Assembly (NCBI GenBank): GCA_018263335.1
Contig: JADFCY010000011.1
Span: 1 to 59,340, forward strand
Length of the DNA: 59,340 nt
Direction of reading: 5' to 3'
From: Methanolinea sp.
GTDB lineage: Archaea; Halobacteriota; Methanomicrobia; Methanomicrobiales; Methanospirillaceae
Shown here: in pieces, positions 8,413 through 15,689 of the stretch
Layout: each line of letters starts with the position of its first letter
How positions within the stretch are numbered: position 1 is the stretch's first letter
Notes under the pieces: model-generated
What the model was told of the DNA's origin: nothing
Database searches by the model: none
Seen by the model: the letters and a program-made list of their open reading frames with translations, nothing else
Program-made: the position numbers and the translations under genes

Positions 8413-9477
8413 ATGTATGCGATACGATTCTACCGGATATACGATATCGGGGACGAGATAGGGCTTCCCCTGCTGGAACGCGACCTCGCGGCGAGCATGC
8501 CCATCTCACGGTCCCAGTTCCACCGGGTCCGGCCCACCTCCATCACCATCAAGGAGCCTCCCCTCCTCGTGCGGCTCCAGGGTGCCCAGATCCGGACGCC
8601 GCGGGGAGACATGGCACTCGCAGCCGTCGCCAGGGTCTATGACTTCGGGGCGGTCAGCATCTGCCTCACCCTGGAGGAGATGGATGCGCCTGCCCGTGCG
8701 CTCGAGGAGGTGGCGCTCGCCTTTGCGGCACACGAGGGGCTCTCCCTGCACTTTGAGCGGGCGCTCGCAGATCTCATGGAGATCCTCAGACCCCATATCG
8801 GCGACCGTCCCGTGGACCCTGACTTCTATGACGAGTACACCATCTACCTTGCCGAACGGGAAGACCCGGCTCTCGACCAGGTGGCCATCCTTCTCGGGGA
8901 GAACGCAGGGTTCTCCCAGGCAGTCCGCGACGATACCCTCCGGCATACCTTCAGTTACTACCCGGAGGAGAAGGCCGTCCTCTCCTGGAACGGGGCCATC
9001 CTCTTCTCGCCGGACCCGCCCCTCGACCTGATAGAGCTGATCGAGTATGCTGCAGTCCAGGTGCTTGAGCTCCGGTTCTACGAGCGCGAACTCTCGCGCC
9101 AGATGGAGAGGATGTACGACGACATCGAGAACGCCGACCGGCAGTGGTGGATCTCGCGGTCCTTCCATTACAGGGCGCTGATGAAAGGGCTCATGAGCGA
9201 GCAGGCCGAGGTCTCGGAGGTTATCGAGGACGTCAACAACCTGATCAAGGTCACCGAGGACGTCTACTACGCACGGGTATATGCCGCCGCCCTCCAGGTG
9301 CTCCGGTCAGGCCAGTGGACCGACAGCGTGAACCGGAAGCTCGCGACCATCCGGGAGACCTACCGGATGCTCTCAGACGAGGTCAACATCCAGCACGCAC
9401 ACTTCCTCGAGTGGATCGTCATCCTCCTGATCGCATTCGAGATCGTCATCTTCCTCCTCCCCGTGGCAGGCCACTGA
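8413..9477 (+). CDS. RMD1/DUF155-like protein with C-terminal membrane anchor
   Basis: A 354-residue protein. The C-terminal third (MYDDIENADRQWWISRSFHYRALM through RMLSDEVNIQHAHFLEWIVILLIAFEIVIFLL) resembles the RMD1/sif2 (DUF155) family: a helical domain ending in an 'EW.I.LLI..E' membrane segment. The N-terminal part is a soluble alpha/beta region. The family is conserved from yeast mitochondria to prokaryotes with no settled biochemical role. I place the start at the ATG at 8413, which follows GGAGG by about 10 nt; the open frame extends upstream to 8038 but that part is low-complexity. A small gene follows 66 nt later. Confidence 0.75.
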   Translation: MYAIRFYRIYDIGDEIGLPLLERDLAASMPISRSQFHRVRPTSITIKEPPLLVRLQGAQIRTPRGDMALAAVARVYDFGAVSICLTLEEMDAPARALEEVALAFAAHEGLSLHFERALADLMEILRPHIGDRPVDPDFYDEYTIYLAEREDPALDQVAILLGENAGFSQAVRDDTLRHTFSYYPEEKAVLSWNGAILFSPDPPLDLIELIEYAAVQVLELRFYERELSRQMERMYDDIENADRQWWISRSFHYRALMKGLMSEQAEVSEVIEDVNNLIKVTEDVYYARVYAAALQVLRSGQWTDSVNRKLATIRETYRMLSDEVNIQHAHFLEWIVILLIAFEIVIFLLPVAGH

Positions 9478-9542
9478 GAAAGGGAGAGAGGGGCGTTCCC
9501 TCTTCACTGCATTTATGGGCTTTTGGCTCCCACTCTTCGCCC

Positions 9543-9839
9543 ATGGCAGTCCCCACCCGGTGCATCAACAGGCTGATGTCAGGGATCGTCCTCAAGGATA
9601 CGACAGTGGAGCAGGTGAACGCGTATGTCAGGGACACCTGCAGCGAGTGGTACAATGTTTTCCCAGGCTTTGAGTTCCGGGGCGTCAACCTCCTCCTCCC
9701 CTCCCCGATGGCAATGGGGTTCAAGAGAAAGAAGAAAAAGATCCTGGTCCCGTTTGTCAAGCCCTGCTACGGCCCGATCCTGGTCGAGGTGGATGCAATG
9801 GACGGGGATTTTGAAGACCTCGTCCAGCGGCTGGGCTGA
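9543..9839 (+). CDS. Conserved-looking small protein, function unknown
   Basis: A 98-residue soluble protein beginning MAVPTRCINRLMSGIVLKDTT. It has a basic patch GFKRKKKKILVPF in the middle and an acidic C-terminus (VEVDAMDGDFEDLVQRLG). The alternation of strands and the compact length suggest a real folded protein. The frame shows proper codon bias, with GC-rich third positions. I do not recognise the family. It may be co-transcribed with the RMD1-like gene 66 nt upstream. Confidence 0.6.
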   Translation: MAVPTRCINRLMSGIVLKDTTVEQVNAYVRDTCSEWYNVFPGFEFRGVNLLLPSPMAMGFKRKKKKILVPFVKPCYGPILVEVDAMDGDFEDLVQRLG

Positions 9840-10157
9840 CAGGCGAGGCCCAGAGGGATCCCTCTCTTTTGCGCATGATGACCCCGTCGACGGAGTACCT
9901 TGGATAGGCGCGCTCCCGTAACACACAGTGGGAGGAGTTCTCCTCCCCGTGAGAGCCACGGGGGCCGGCTGAACGTCCCCATCGCAGGCCCGATCGCTGC
10001 CTGCACCCAGGGGAACACCGCGCCCACACCCACTGACGCGTGGCTGGTCCCCCTCACGGTACCTCAGGCTTCCCTGCAGGGGTCCGGGCGGCACCCCGCC
10101 GATGGGAAGTCCAGGAGGGGATGGCTCTCCCGGGAAATGAGCGCCCCCGCACCGCAT
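9840..10157. other. Intergenic region with clustered hairpins
   Basis: No gene is supported here. Two adjacent stem-loops stand out: GGGAGGA-GTTC-TCCTCCC at 9930-9947 (7-bp perfect stem) and CCGTG-AGAGC-CACGG at 9947-9961. A weaker pairing of ACGGAG near 9890 with CTCCCGT near 9913-9919 lies just before them. They sit roughly 90-120 nt after the end of the small gene and could be part of an untranslated structured RNA. Confidence 0.4.
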
Positions 10158-10736
10158 TTACCCTGACGCCATCTTCTTCAGGATCCAGGCCATGTTCTCG
10201 CCGAGCGCCTGCATGGTGTTGAGGCCTTCGGCGTCGTTCTCCACCTCCCCGGGGTTCAGGCCGAGCCCGATGTTCCAGTAGATCGACCCCACCGTGTACA
10301 TCCCGCTGATGCCAAAGAAGTGGTTGATGGTGTCAAAGACGTGGATCCCGCCGGCCCTCCGTGCCGCGACGACCGCAGCCCCCACCTTCCGGGAGAAGAG
10401 CCCGCCGTTTGCCATCGCAACGAACCCTGCACGGTCGATGAGGGCCTTTGTCTCGGTCGAGACATCGGCAAAGTAGGTGGGCGATCCGATCAGGATGCCG
10501 TCGGCGGCGATCATCTTTTCGATGCACTCGTTGATCATGTCATCAGAAAAGACGCACCGCTGGTCCTGCTGGACAAAACACTTCCCGCAGGCCGTGCACC
10601 CGTGCACCTTCCCGCCCCCGATATGGACCAGTTCGGTCCTGATCCCTTCGTCTTCCAGGACACCGAGCACCTTTTTTAACAATACCTCGGTGTTCCCTCC
10701 CTTTCTCGGGCTCCCGTTGAACGCGACCACTCGCAT
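10158..10736 (-). CDS. Iron-sulfur flavoprotein / NADPH-dependent FMN reductase family
   Basis: A 192-residue flavodoxin-fold protein. The start MRVVAFNGSPRKGGNT is the FMN phosphate-binding loop of the family. It is followed by the cysteine motif CTACGKC (C47, C50, C53) seen in methanogen iron-sulfur flavoproteins, which bind one 4Fe-4S cluster plus FMN and act in electron transfer or oxygen defence. GILIGSPTYFADVSTETKALIDRAG is the second flavin-binding segment. I use the ATG at 10736; two in-frame ATGs lie just upstream (10742, 10766). It is divergent from the MATE gene. Confidence 0.9.
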   Translation of the reverse strand: MRVVAFNGSPRKGGNTEVLLKKVLGVLEDEGIRTELVHIGGGKVHGCTACGKCFVQQDQRCVFSDDMINECIEKMIAADGILIGSPTYFADVSTETKALIDRAGFVAMANGGLFSRKVGAAVVAARRAGGIHVFDTINHFFGISGMYTVGSIYWNIGLGLNPGEVENDAEGLNTMQALGENMAWILKKMASG

Positions 10737-10969
10737 GATCATCCGGTGGGGGCCGGACCATATCAATGTCGCGGGGGGGTGTCCCCGGAAAATTACGGGA
10801 TTCCCGGGTCACGCCACTCACGTTCAGAGAAAGACTTGCGGCAGCGATTCGTGGAAAGGTTCCGCTCTGCCCTCCACCGGCAGGTATTAGGGCACACGCA
10901 GCCAATTATTCCGAGTTTATTCTCACAATTGCGGCGGCCGGGCACCCCCGGCCACGCCCGCACACCCAG

Positions 10970-12421
10970 GTGATCTCCATCCAGACGAGCGATCCCTGCC
11001 CCCCGGACACGAGCGGTACCACCACTCCTGCTCACACAAACGTCGAAGAACACCGGCGAGCCATCACGAGGGGCGTCTCTCTTCTGACCGGGGACCCACG
11101 CGTCGCGATCCGGAAACTCTCGGGGCCGATGATCCTCGCGATGCTCCTCATGTCCCTCTACAACCTGGCAGACGCAGTCTGGGTGGCGGGCCTTGGCCCC
11201 GGCTCTCTTGCAGCAGTCGGGTTCATCACCCCCCTCTTCATGATCTTCATCGGGCTCGGAAACGGCCTCGGCGCAGGAGTCGCATCGGCGGTTGCACGGC
11301 ACATCGGGGCACAAAACAGGAAAGAGGCAGAGAATGCCGCGGTGCACGGGATCCTCATCGGCATGGCAATCGCGGCAGTCCTGACGCTGCCGCTCGTCAT
11401 CTTCGCAGAACCCATCGCCGCGCTCCTTGGTGCAGGCGAGGTCACGCCCATTGCCGCCGAGTATGGACGGATCATCTTTGCCGGGGCCGCCTTCATCCTC
11501 TTCAACACCATCGCCTACGCGATCCTCAGGGGCGAGGGGGACACGAAGAGGACCATGTATGCAATGGCCGCCTCGTCCATCCTCAACGTGATCCTCGACC
11601 CCCTCCTGATCTATGGGGCCGGGTGGGGGATCGCGGGGGCGGCGATCGCGACCGTCATCTCGATGGCGCTCGTCTCACTCGTGATCCTCTACTGGTTTGT
11701 GGGAAAGAAAGACACCTACCTCTCCATCTCCCCGCGTATCTTCGTCCCCGAGCGGGAGATCACCGGCGACATCCTGCGGGTAGGCCTCCCGGCGAGCGTC
11801 GAATTTCTCCTGATGTCAGTGCTCGGGGTGATCATCAACGCGGTCCTCGTCATGGTGGCCACCATCGACGCGGTGGCCGTGTACACCTCGGGATGGCGGC
11901 TCGTGATGTTTGCGGTCATCCCGGTCATCGCCATCAGCACAACACTCATATCCGTGATCGGCGCCGCATACGGGGCCAGGAACTTCGATCACCTGAAGGC
12001 CGCCCATGCCTATGCCATACGCCTGGGGACCGCAATTTCCGCCGGGATGGCAGTCGGCATCTTTTTATGTGCCCCGCAGATCGCGTTCCTCTTTGCGTAT
12101 ACCGAGAGCATGGCCTCCCTTGCCCCCCGGATCGCCCTCTTCATGCAGGCGATCACCATCCTCCTCGTGTTCATCCCGGCCGGGATGATGTCCCTCTCGG
12201 TCTTCCAGGGGACCGGACGCGGGATGGTATCGCTCCTCATCAACGTGTTCCGCATGCTCGCATTCGTCGTCGTATTTGTCTATATCTTCGGGATTTACCT
12301 CGGGTACGGGGAGGTGGGGGTCTGGGCAGGGATCATCCTTGGCAACATCATCGGGAGCGGGGTCGCCTACTTCTGGGCCCGGGCATACGTCTCGCGGCTG
12401 GTGGCGGTCGTCAAGGAGTAA
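10970..12421 (+). CDS. MATE family multidrug/cation antiporter
   Basis: A 483-residue transporter with twelve predicted membrane helices. The opening of the transporter domain, AIRKLSGPMILAMLLMSLYNLADAVWVAGLGPGSLAAVGF, is the canonical MATE N-lobe. The related half ILRVGLPASVEFLLMSVLGVIINAVLV begins the second lobe. Such proteins export cationic compounds using Na+ or H+ gradients. The GTG at 10970 gives a normal family length. The frame is open back to 10766, but that extension is not protein-like and would overlap the divergent flavoprotein promoter. No strong ribosome site is visible before 10970, so the start is uncertain by some 20-40 residues. Confidence 0.85.
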   Translation: MISIQTSDPCPPDTSGTTTPAHTNVEEHRRAITRGVSLLTGDPRVAIRKLSGPMILAMLLMSLYNLADAVWVAGLGPGSLAAVGFITPLFMIFIGLGNGLGAGVASAVARHIGAQNRKEAENAAVHGILIGMAIAAVLTLPLVIFAEPIAALLGAGEVTPIAAEYGRIIFAGAAFILFNTIAYAILRGEGDTKRTMYAMAASSILNVILDPLLIYGAGWGIAGAAIATVISMALVSLVILYWFVGKKDTYLSISPRIFVPEREITGDILRVGLPASVEFLLMSVLGVIINAVLVMVATIDAVAVYTSGWRLVMFAVIPVIAISTTLISVIGAAYGARNFDHLKAAHAYAIRLGTAISAGMAVGIFLCAPQIAFLFAYTESMASLAPRIALFMQAITILLVFIPAGMMSLSVFQGTGRGMVSLLINVFRMLAFVVVFVYIFGIYLGYGEVGVWAGIILGNIIGSGVAYFWARAYVSRLVAVVKE

Positions 12422-12449
12422 CATCCCCTTTTTTAAAAAGCGCGAAAAA

Positions 12450-12465
12450 CCCGCTTTTTTGCGGG
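12450..12465 (+). terminator. Hairpin terminator after the MATE gene
   Basis: CCCGC-TTTTTT-GCGGG forms a short stem with a T6 loop about 30 nt after the MATE stop codon, preceded by another T-run at 12429-12434. Archaeal termination relies mainly on T-tracts, so this is a plausible end of the MATE transcript. Confidence 0.45.
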
Positions 12466-12645
12466 AACCAGGACTGCAAAGAGCCCGGGCGCTCAACTCA
12501 AATTTATTGGCAATGAGAGGTGCAGGAAGATCGCGTCGCCCGTGCTTTCACGTGAAATCGCAGATTGCAATTCTCTTTCGGGAACCGGGGCGAACGAAGG
12601 AAAAAAACGTGGATACGGCCTCCGGGGGGAAAAAGGGATACCCAC

Positions 12646-13188
12646 TCAGTGCTTTGCCCAGAAGTACAGGGAGATCGCGATGATCGTCGCCGCAGTGCCG
12701 ATCCCGTACCCGAGGATATCGGCGGCGCCCGTCCATGTCAGCGCCTCGCCAAGGAAGAGGACGGCAAGCGCGATCACGACGAGGCCGAGCAGCTTGTCCT
12801 TCAGGTCGTCAAGGTCGCAGATCTTGAGCCAGCCGGGGAGCGGTGCCTTCGAGATGAAGAGCTCGTAGAAGCCAAGCGAGATGATGTAAAAGACCGTTGC
12901 CACCAGGAAGAGGTCGATGATCTCGATGGAGATTGCCATCACCTCCTTCATGGCCTCAAGTTCCATGGAGAAGTGGGTCACCGCATGGCCAAGACTTGCA
13001 ATCGTGACCAGAAAGCCGTAGATGAAGAGCGCGATAGCCAGGATGCCGGAGCCAAGTACCGCGAGGAGGAAGACAAGGCGGCTTACCCGCCGGACCACCA
13101 TGACCTTCCCGGATTCAGGGTACCCGCATTCATTCACGACAGGTGTGCTCGGTTCAGGAGATCTCCCCTTCTCTTCCACTCTGGTCAC
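12646..13188 (-). CDS. YqhA/UPF0114 family membrane protein
   Basis: A 180-residue protein with three to four membrane segments. The N-terminal helix LVFLLAVLGSGILAIALFIYGFLVTI, the central MEVMAISIEIIDLFLVATVFYIISLGFYELFI-like segment and the final LLGLVVIALAVLFLGEALTW match the UPF0114 (YqhA) family layout, including the conserved 'IDLFL.A.V..I...G.YELFI' run. Function is unknown in all members. The GTG start at 13188 is preceded by AGAGG. An ATG at 13101 would give a shorter form closer to the family's usual start. It is a single gene convergent with the MATE gene. Confidence 0.85.
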   Translation of the reverse strand: MTRVEEKGRSPEPSTPVVNECGYPESGKVMVVRRVSRLVFLLAVLGSGILAIALFIYGFLVTIASLGHAVTHFSMELEAMKEVMAISIEIIDLFLVATVFYIISLGFYELFISKAPLPGWLKICDLDDLKDKLLGLVVIALAVLFLGEALTWTGAADILGYGIGTAATIIAISLYFWAKH

Positions 13189-13356
13189 CTCTGCATCTCA
13201 TCAGATGAGTACATCTCACTCATGAAGGTACATAAAGCCAGTGGAACGCGGGAGGCTGTCCCGCTCCGTCCGGGACGGTAATTCGGCATATCCTGGCAGT
13301 GACCGGCGGGGCGTACTGCTCCATGAATGAGGAGAGGCGGAAATTCATACCCCCGC

Positions 13357-13839
13357 TCATACACACACGCGAAAGCCAAGACCCCGGAAGAAACCGATGA
13401 CCGCCCTGTCCCAGTCCTCGCCCTCCAGGCCGTCTGCAGACTCGCGGAACTCCTCCCACTTCCCGCGGAGACCCTCGTCCTCGAGGCAGAGGTACCGCCT
13501 CTCCATGACCCGGGCGACCCGCCGCCCCTCCCTGTCAAGGACCAGGACCCGCCAGCACTGGTACTCCCGGCAGACGTCGGGCCGGGTCTGGTGCACCGTG
13601 CAGAACGAGAGCCCGAGGGGTTGGTCCCTCCTGAGAAACGGGCAGGGGTTCTCCCACTCAGCGGGGATCAGAGACTCCGCAAAGAGCCGGCGAAGCGGCG
13701 GGGCCACCTCCACTTCCCGGGTGTCGCCGGTGTACTCGTTCCGGAAGAGGAAGCGGAACTCGTCGAGTTGGCGGATAATGGAGAATACCTGCCCCATGAC
13801 GCTGCAGCATTCCCCGCACTGCTGGCAGAAGTAGGCCAT
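13357..13839 (-). CDS. YkgJ family cysteine-cluster protein
   Basis: A 160-residue protein starting MAYFCQQCGECC, the CxxCGxCC signature of the YkgJ/UPF0153 family thought to bind iron-sulfur or zinc (C5, C8, C11, C12). Downstream the family cysteines recur in CPFLRR, FCTVHQTRPDVCREYQCW and YLCLED. The role is unknown. I set the start at the ATG at 13839, directly before the cysteine motif; the frame stays open upstream, but that extension overlaps the divergent PspC promoter and is Pro/Arg-rich. Confidence 0.85.
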   Translation of the reverse strand: MAYFCQQCGECCSVMGQVFSIIRQLDEFRFLFRNEYTGDTREVEVAPPLRRLFAESLIPAEWENPCPFLRRDQPLGLSFCTVHQTRPDVCREYQCWRVLVLDREGRRVARVMERRYLCLEDEGLRGKWEEFRESADGLEGEDWDRAVIGFFRGLGFRVCV

Positions 13840-13923
13840 GCAGGGGTACTGTTCGACCCGGTGGGATATGCAGGTTTGGGAGAGGGGGAAGGGTATTTCC
13901 CGGCGGGGAGCGGTATATTCTCC

Positions 13924-14142
13924 ATGAAACGGCTCATGCGGATGAAGGAAGGCAGGCTCCTCGGAGGAGTGTGCGGGGGGATAGGGAACTACTTCGACGT
14001 CGACCCGGTCGTCATCCGGATACTCTGGGTGGTCCTCACCCTGCTCTCGGTCGGGATCGGCGTGATCGTGTACATCGCGGCCTGGATCCTGATGCCAGAG
14101 GAGGGGGCAGGAGAAGCGGGGACCGCCACGCAGTCTCCGTGA
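13924..14142 (+). CDS. Small PspC-domain membrane protein
   Basis: A 72-residue protein with a textbook PspC domain: RLLGGVCGGIGNYFDVDPVVIRILWVVLTLLSVGIGVIVYIAAWILMPEE. In bacteria PspC senses envelope stress; stand-alone archaeal copies are of unknown role, presumably in the cell membrane. The ATG at 13924 follows an 84-nt divergent promoter region shared with the YkgJ gene. A run of ten T at 14209-14218 probably ends its transcript. Confidence 0.9.
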   Translation: MKRLMRMKEGRLLGGVCGGIGNYFDVDPVVIRILWVVLTLLSVGIGVIVYIAAWILMPEEGAGEAGTATQSP

Positions 14143-14208
14143 ACGCCCGGGATCGCACAGGCGACCGGAAGCTGTGGGATGGAAGGGGTCTCTTTCGTAT
14201 CCCCTCGC

Positions 14209-14218
14209 TTTTTTTTTT
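14209..14218 (+). terminator. T10 tract, probable terminator of the PspC gene
   Basis: An uninterrupted run of ten T on the plus strand, 66 nt after the PspC stop codon, fits the oligo-T termination signal of archaeal RNA polymerase. Confidence 0.45.
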
Positions 14219-14422
14219 GGTGGAGGAGGATGATTTGACGAAATTATCGGGATACCCATTGGAGAGTCGAACTTATTCAGTGACGCCCCTTCCGGGAACA
14301 GCCAGGGATGGTCCCTCCAGGATATGAAAGCGATAGCCCCCCCTCATTCTCCCAGGGGACGGATGAGGTGAGAATCCCACATCTCCTGTCATCATGGGCC
14401 ATCACATTCAGAAAAAGTGGCG

Positions 14423-14851
14423 CTATTCTTCTCCCTTCTTTTCGTCCCCTCCGGGAACGTCGATATCCGGTGCAAACGGCTTGATGTCGATGACCGGCGT
14501 GCCGTCAAGTGCGTCGAGGCCGCGGACCGAAAGGATGCGTCCCTCTATCCCGAGAAGGTCGACGACAGAGATCGAGACGGGGTTCGGGCGATCCGGCGAC
14601 CGGGTAGCAAACACCCCGTGCTCGACCGGGTTTTTCGGCGGCGTGACCCGGAGCCTCCCGCGGTCCGCACGGTCGAACCAGCAGAGGACAAAGAGGTGGG
14701 CCTTCTCCCCGACCCGGAAGAGCCCCTCCTCGTATGCAGGGTCGACCACGATCTCCGAGACCGTGTCCGAGAGCCTCCCCTGCCGGGGGGCATCCCCCCG
14801 CTCCCGGTAGGGGGACCGGACGTACCCGATGGGGTGGAGCTCGATCTTCAT
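14423..14851 (-). CDS. trmO: tRNA (N6-threonylcarbamoyladenosine(37)-N6)-methyltransferase TrmO
   Basis: A 142-residue TrmO/TsaA (YaeB-like) protein that methylates t6A37 of threonine tRNAs using S-adenosylmethionine. Diagnostic stretches are IGYVRSPYRERGDAPRQG, HLFVLCWFDRAD, GVFATRSPDRPNPVSISVVDLLGIEG and LDALDGTPVIDIKPF, in the family order. The length suits archaeal members. Its ATG overlaps the stop of the upstream FmdE-like gene in an ATGA (14848-14851), so the two are translationally coupled. Confidence 0.93.
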   Translation of the reverse strand: MKIELHPIGYVRSPYRERGDAPRQGRLSDTVSEIVVDPAYEEGLFRVGEKAHLFVLCWFDRADRGRLRVTPPKNPVEHGVFATRSPDRPNPVSISVVDLLGIEGRILSVRGLDALDGTPVIDIKPFAPDIDVPGGDEKKGEE

Positions 14852-15498
14852 GGGGAACGGCGCTCCCCGCCCTGCGCACGAGATTCGGCGCAGGGGATGC
14901 AGACCCGCGAGCCGTCGACCACGCGGGTCTTTGCGTCTGCGACAGGCTCCCCGCAGCAGGCGCAGGTGATCGTGGCAAAGATCCTCGCCTTCACCGGGGG
15001 CGGTGACGAGATCTCAGCGATCTGCAGCAGCGCGTCCTCCGGGACCGAGAGGAGGTGTGCCGTTGCCTCCTGCATCAGCGACCGGAACGCTCCCTCCTCC
15101 TCGTGTGAGGCGGTCCCCGAGAAGACTTTCTTCCGGAGGGCGTCCATTTCGGACCGCTCGCCCCTCTTCACCTCGCAGACACGCACGCGGATGGCCCGGT
15201 TCGTGTTGCGGGAGAAGAACGAGAAGACGTGCTTTCCGTAGTCGTGGATGATGAGGTTTCCCTTCCCCGCGGTGCAGCCGGTCACCACCTGGATGGCGTC
15301 GACCCCGCAGGCATCGGTCTCCGCGACGCAGACGAGCTCCTCGTCGTTGGGCCGCGCAACCCCGAGCCTCTTCATCGCGGCGGTCGCGACCCGGTACCCG
15401 GTCGCAAGACCGGGGCAGGCGTGGCCGTGGAACGCGACGCATTCTTCAAACGAGGGGAAATGTGAGTGGAAATGGGTTCCTTCCTGGTTCTCGCACAT
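14848..15498 (-). CDS. FmdE-like protein (formylmethanofuran dehydrogenase subunit E family) with zinc ribbon
   Basis: A 216-residue stand-alone FmdE-domain protein. FHGHACPGLATGYRVATAAMKRLG contains the metal-binding H24-x-H26-x-C28 signature of the family, and ACGVDAIQVVTGCTAGKGNLIIHDYGKHVFSF is the second conserved block. The C-terminus adds a four-cysteine zinc ribbon (CACC ... CIPC). FmdE co-purifies with the molybdenum formylmethanofuran dehydrogenase, but stand-alone versions like this one are not clearly part of it. I use the ATG at 15498, preceded by GGAG; an in-frame ATG at 15537 is possible. Its stop overlaps TrmO. Confidence 0.88.
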   Translation of the reverse strand: MCENQEGTHFHSHFPSFEECVAFHGHACPGLATGYRVATAAMKRLGVARPNDEELVCVAETDACGVDAIQVVTGCTAGKGNLIIHDYGKHVFSFFSRNTNRAIRVRVCEVKRGERSEMDALRKKVFSGTASHEEEGAFRSLMQEATAHLLSVPEDALLQIAEISSPPPVKARIFATITCACCGEPVADAKTRVVDGSRVCIPCAESRAQGGERRSP

Positions 15499-15689
15499 GG
15501 GTATCTCCGTGTATGGGTGGAATACAATATCAATCATTCACCAGTTCGCAGGCCTCTCCTGCAGGGACCACGCAGCGGACGCCGGCGAGCCTGCCAGTCT
15601 GCACCGGGTCCCCGGAGAATGGGACGATCACGCTCTTCTGCGACCGGGAGGACAGGACGAGAGGTGGGTTCGAAAAGTGTGGGGAGGAA

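Noticed and set aside
10766-10969. N-terminal extension of the MATE protein
   Set aside because: It makes the protein far longer than the family and overlaps the divergent flavoprotein promoter.
12565-13281. 238-residue plus-strand frame
   Set aside because: It is antisense to the UPF0114 gene, whose membrane pattern is clear on the minus strand.
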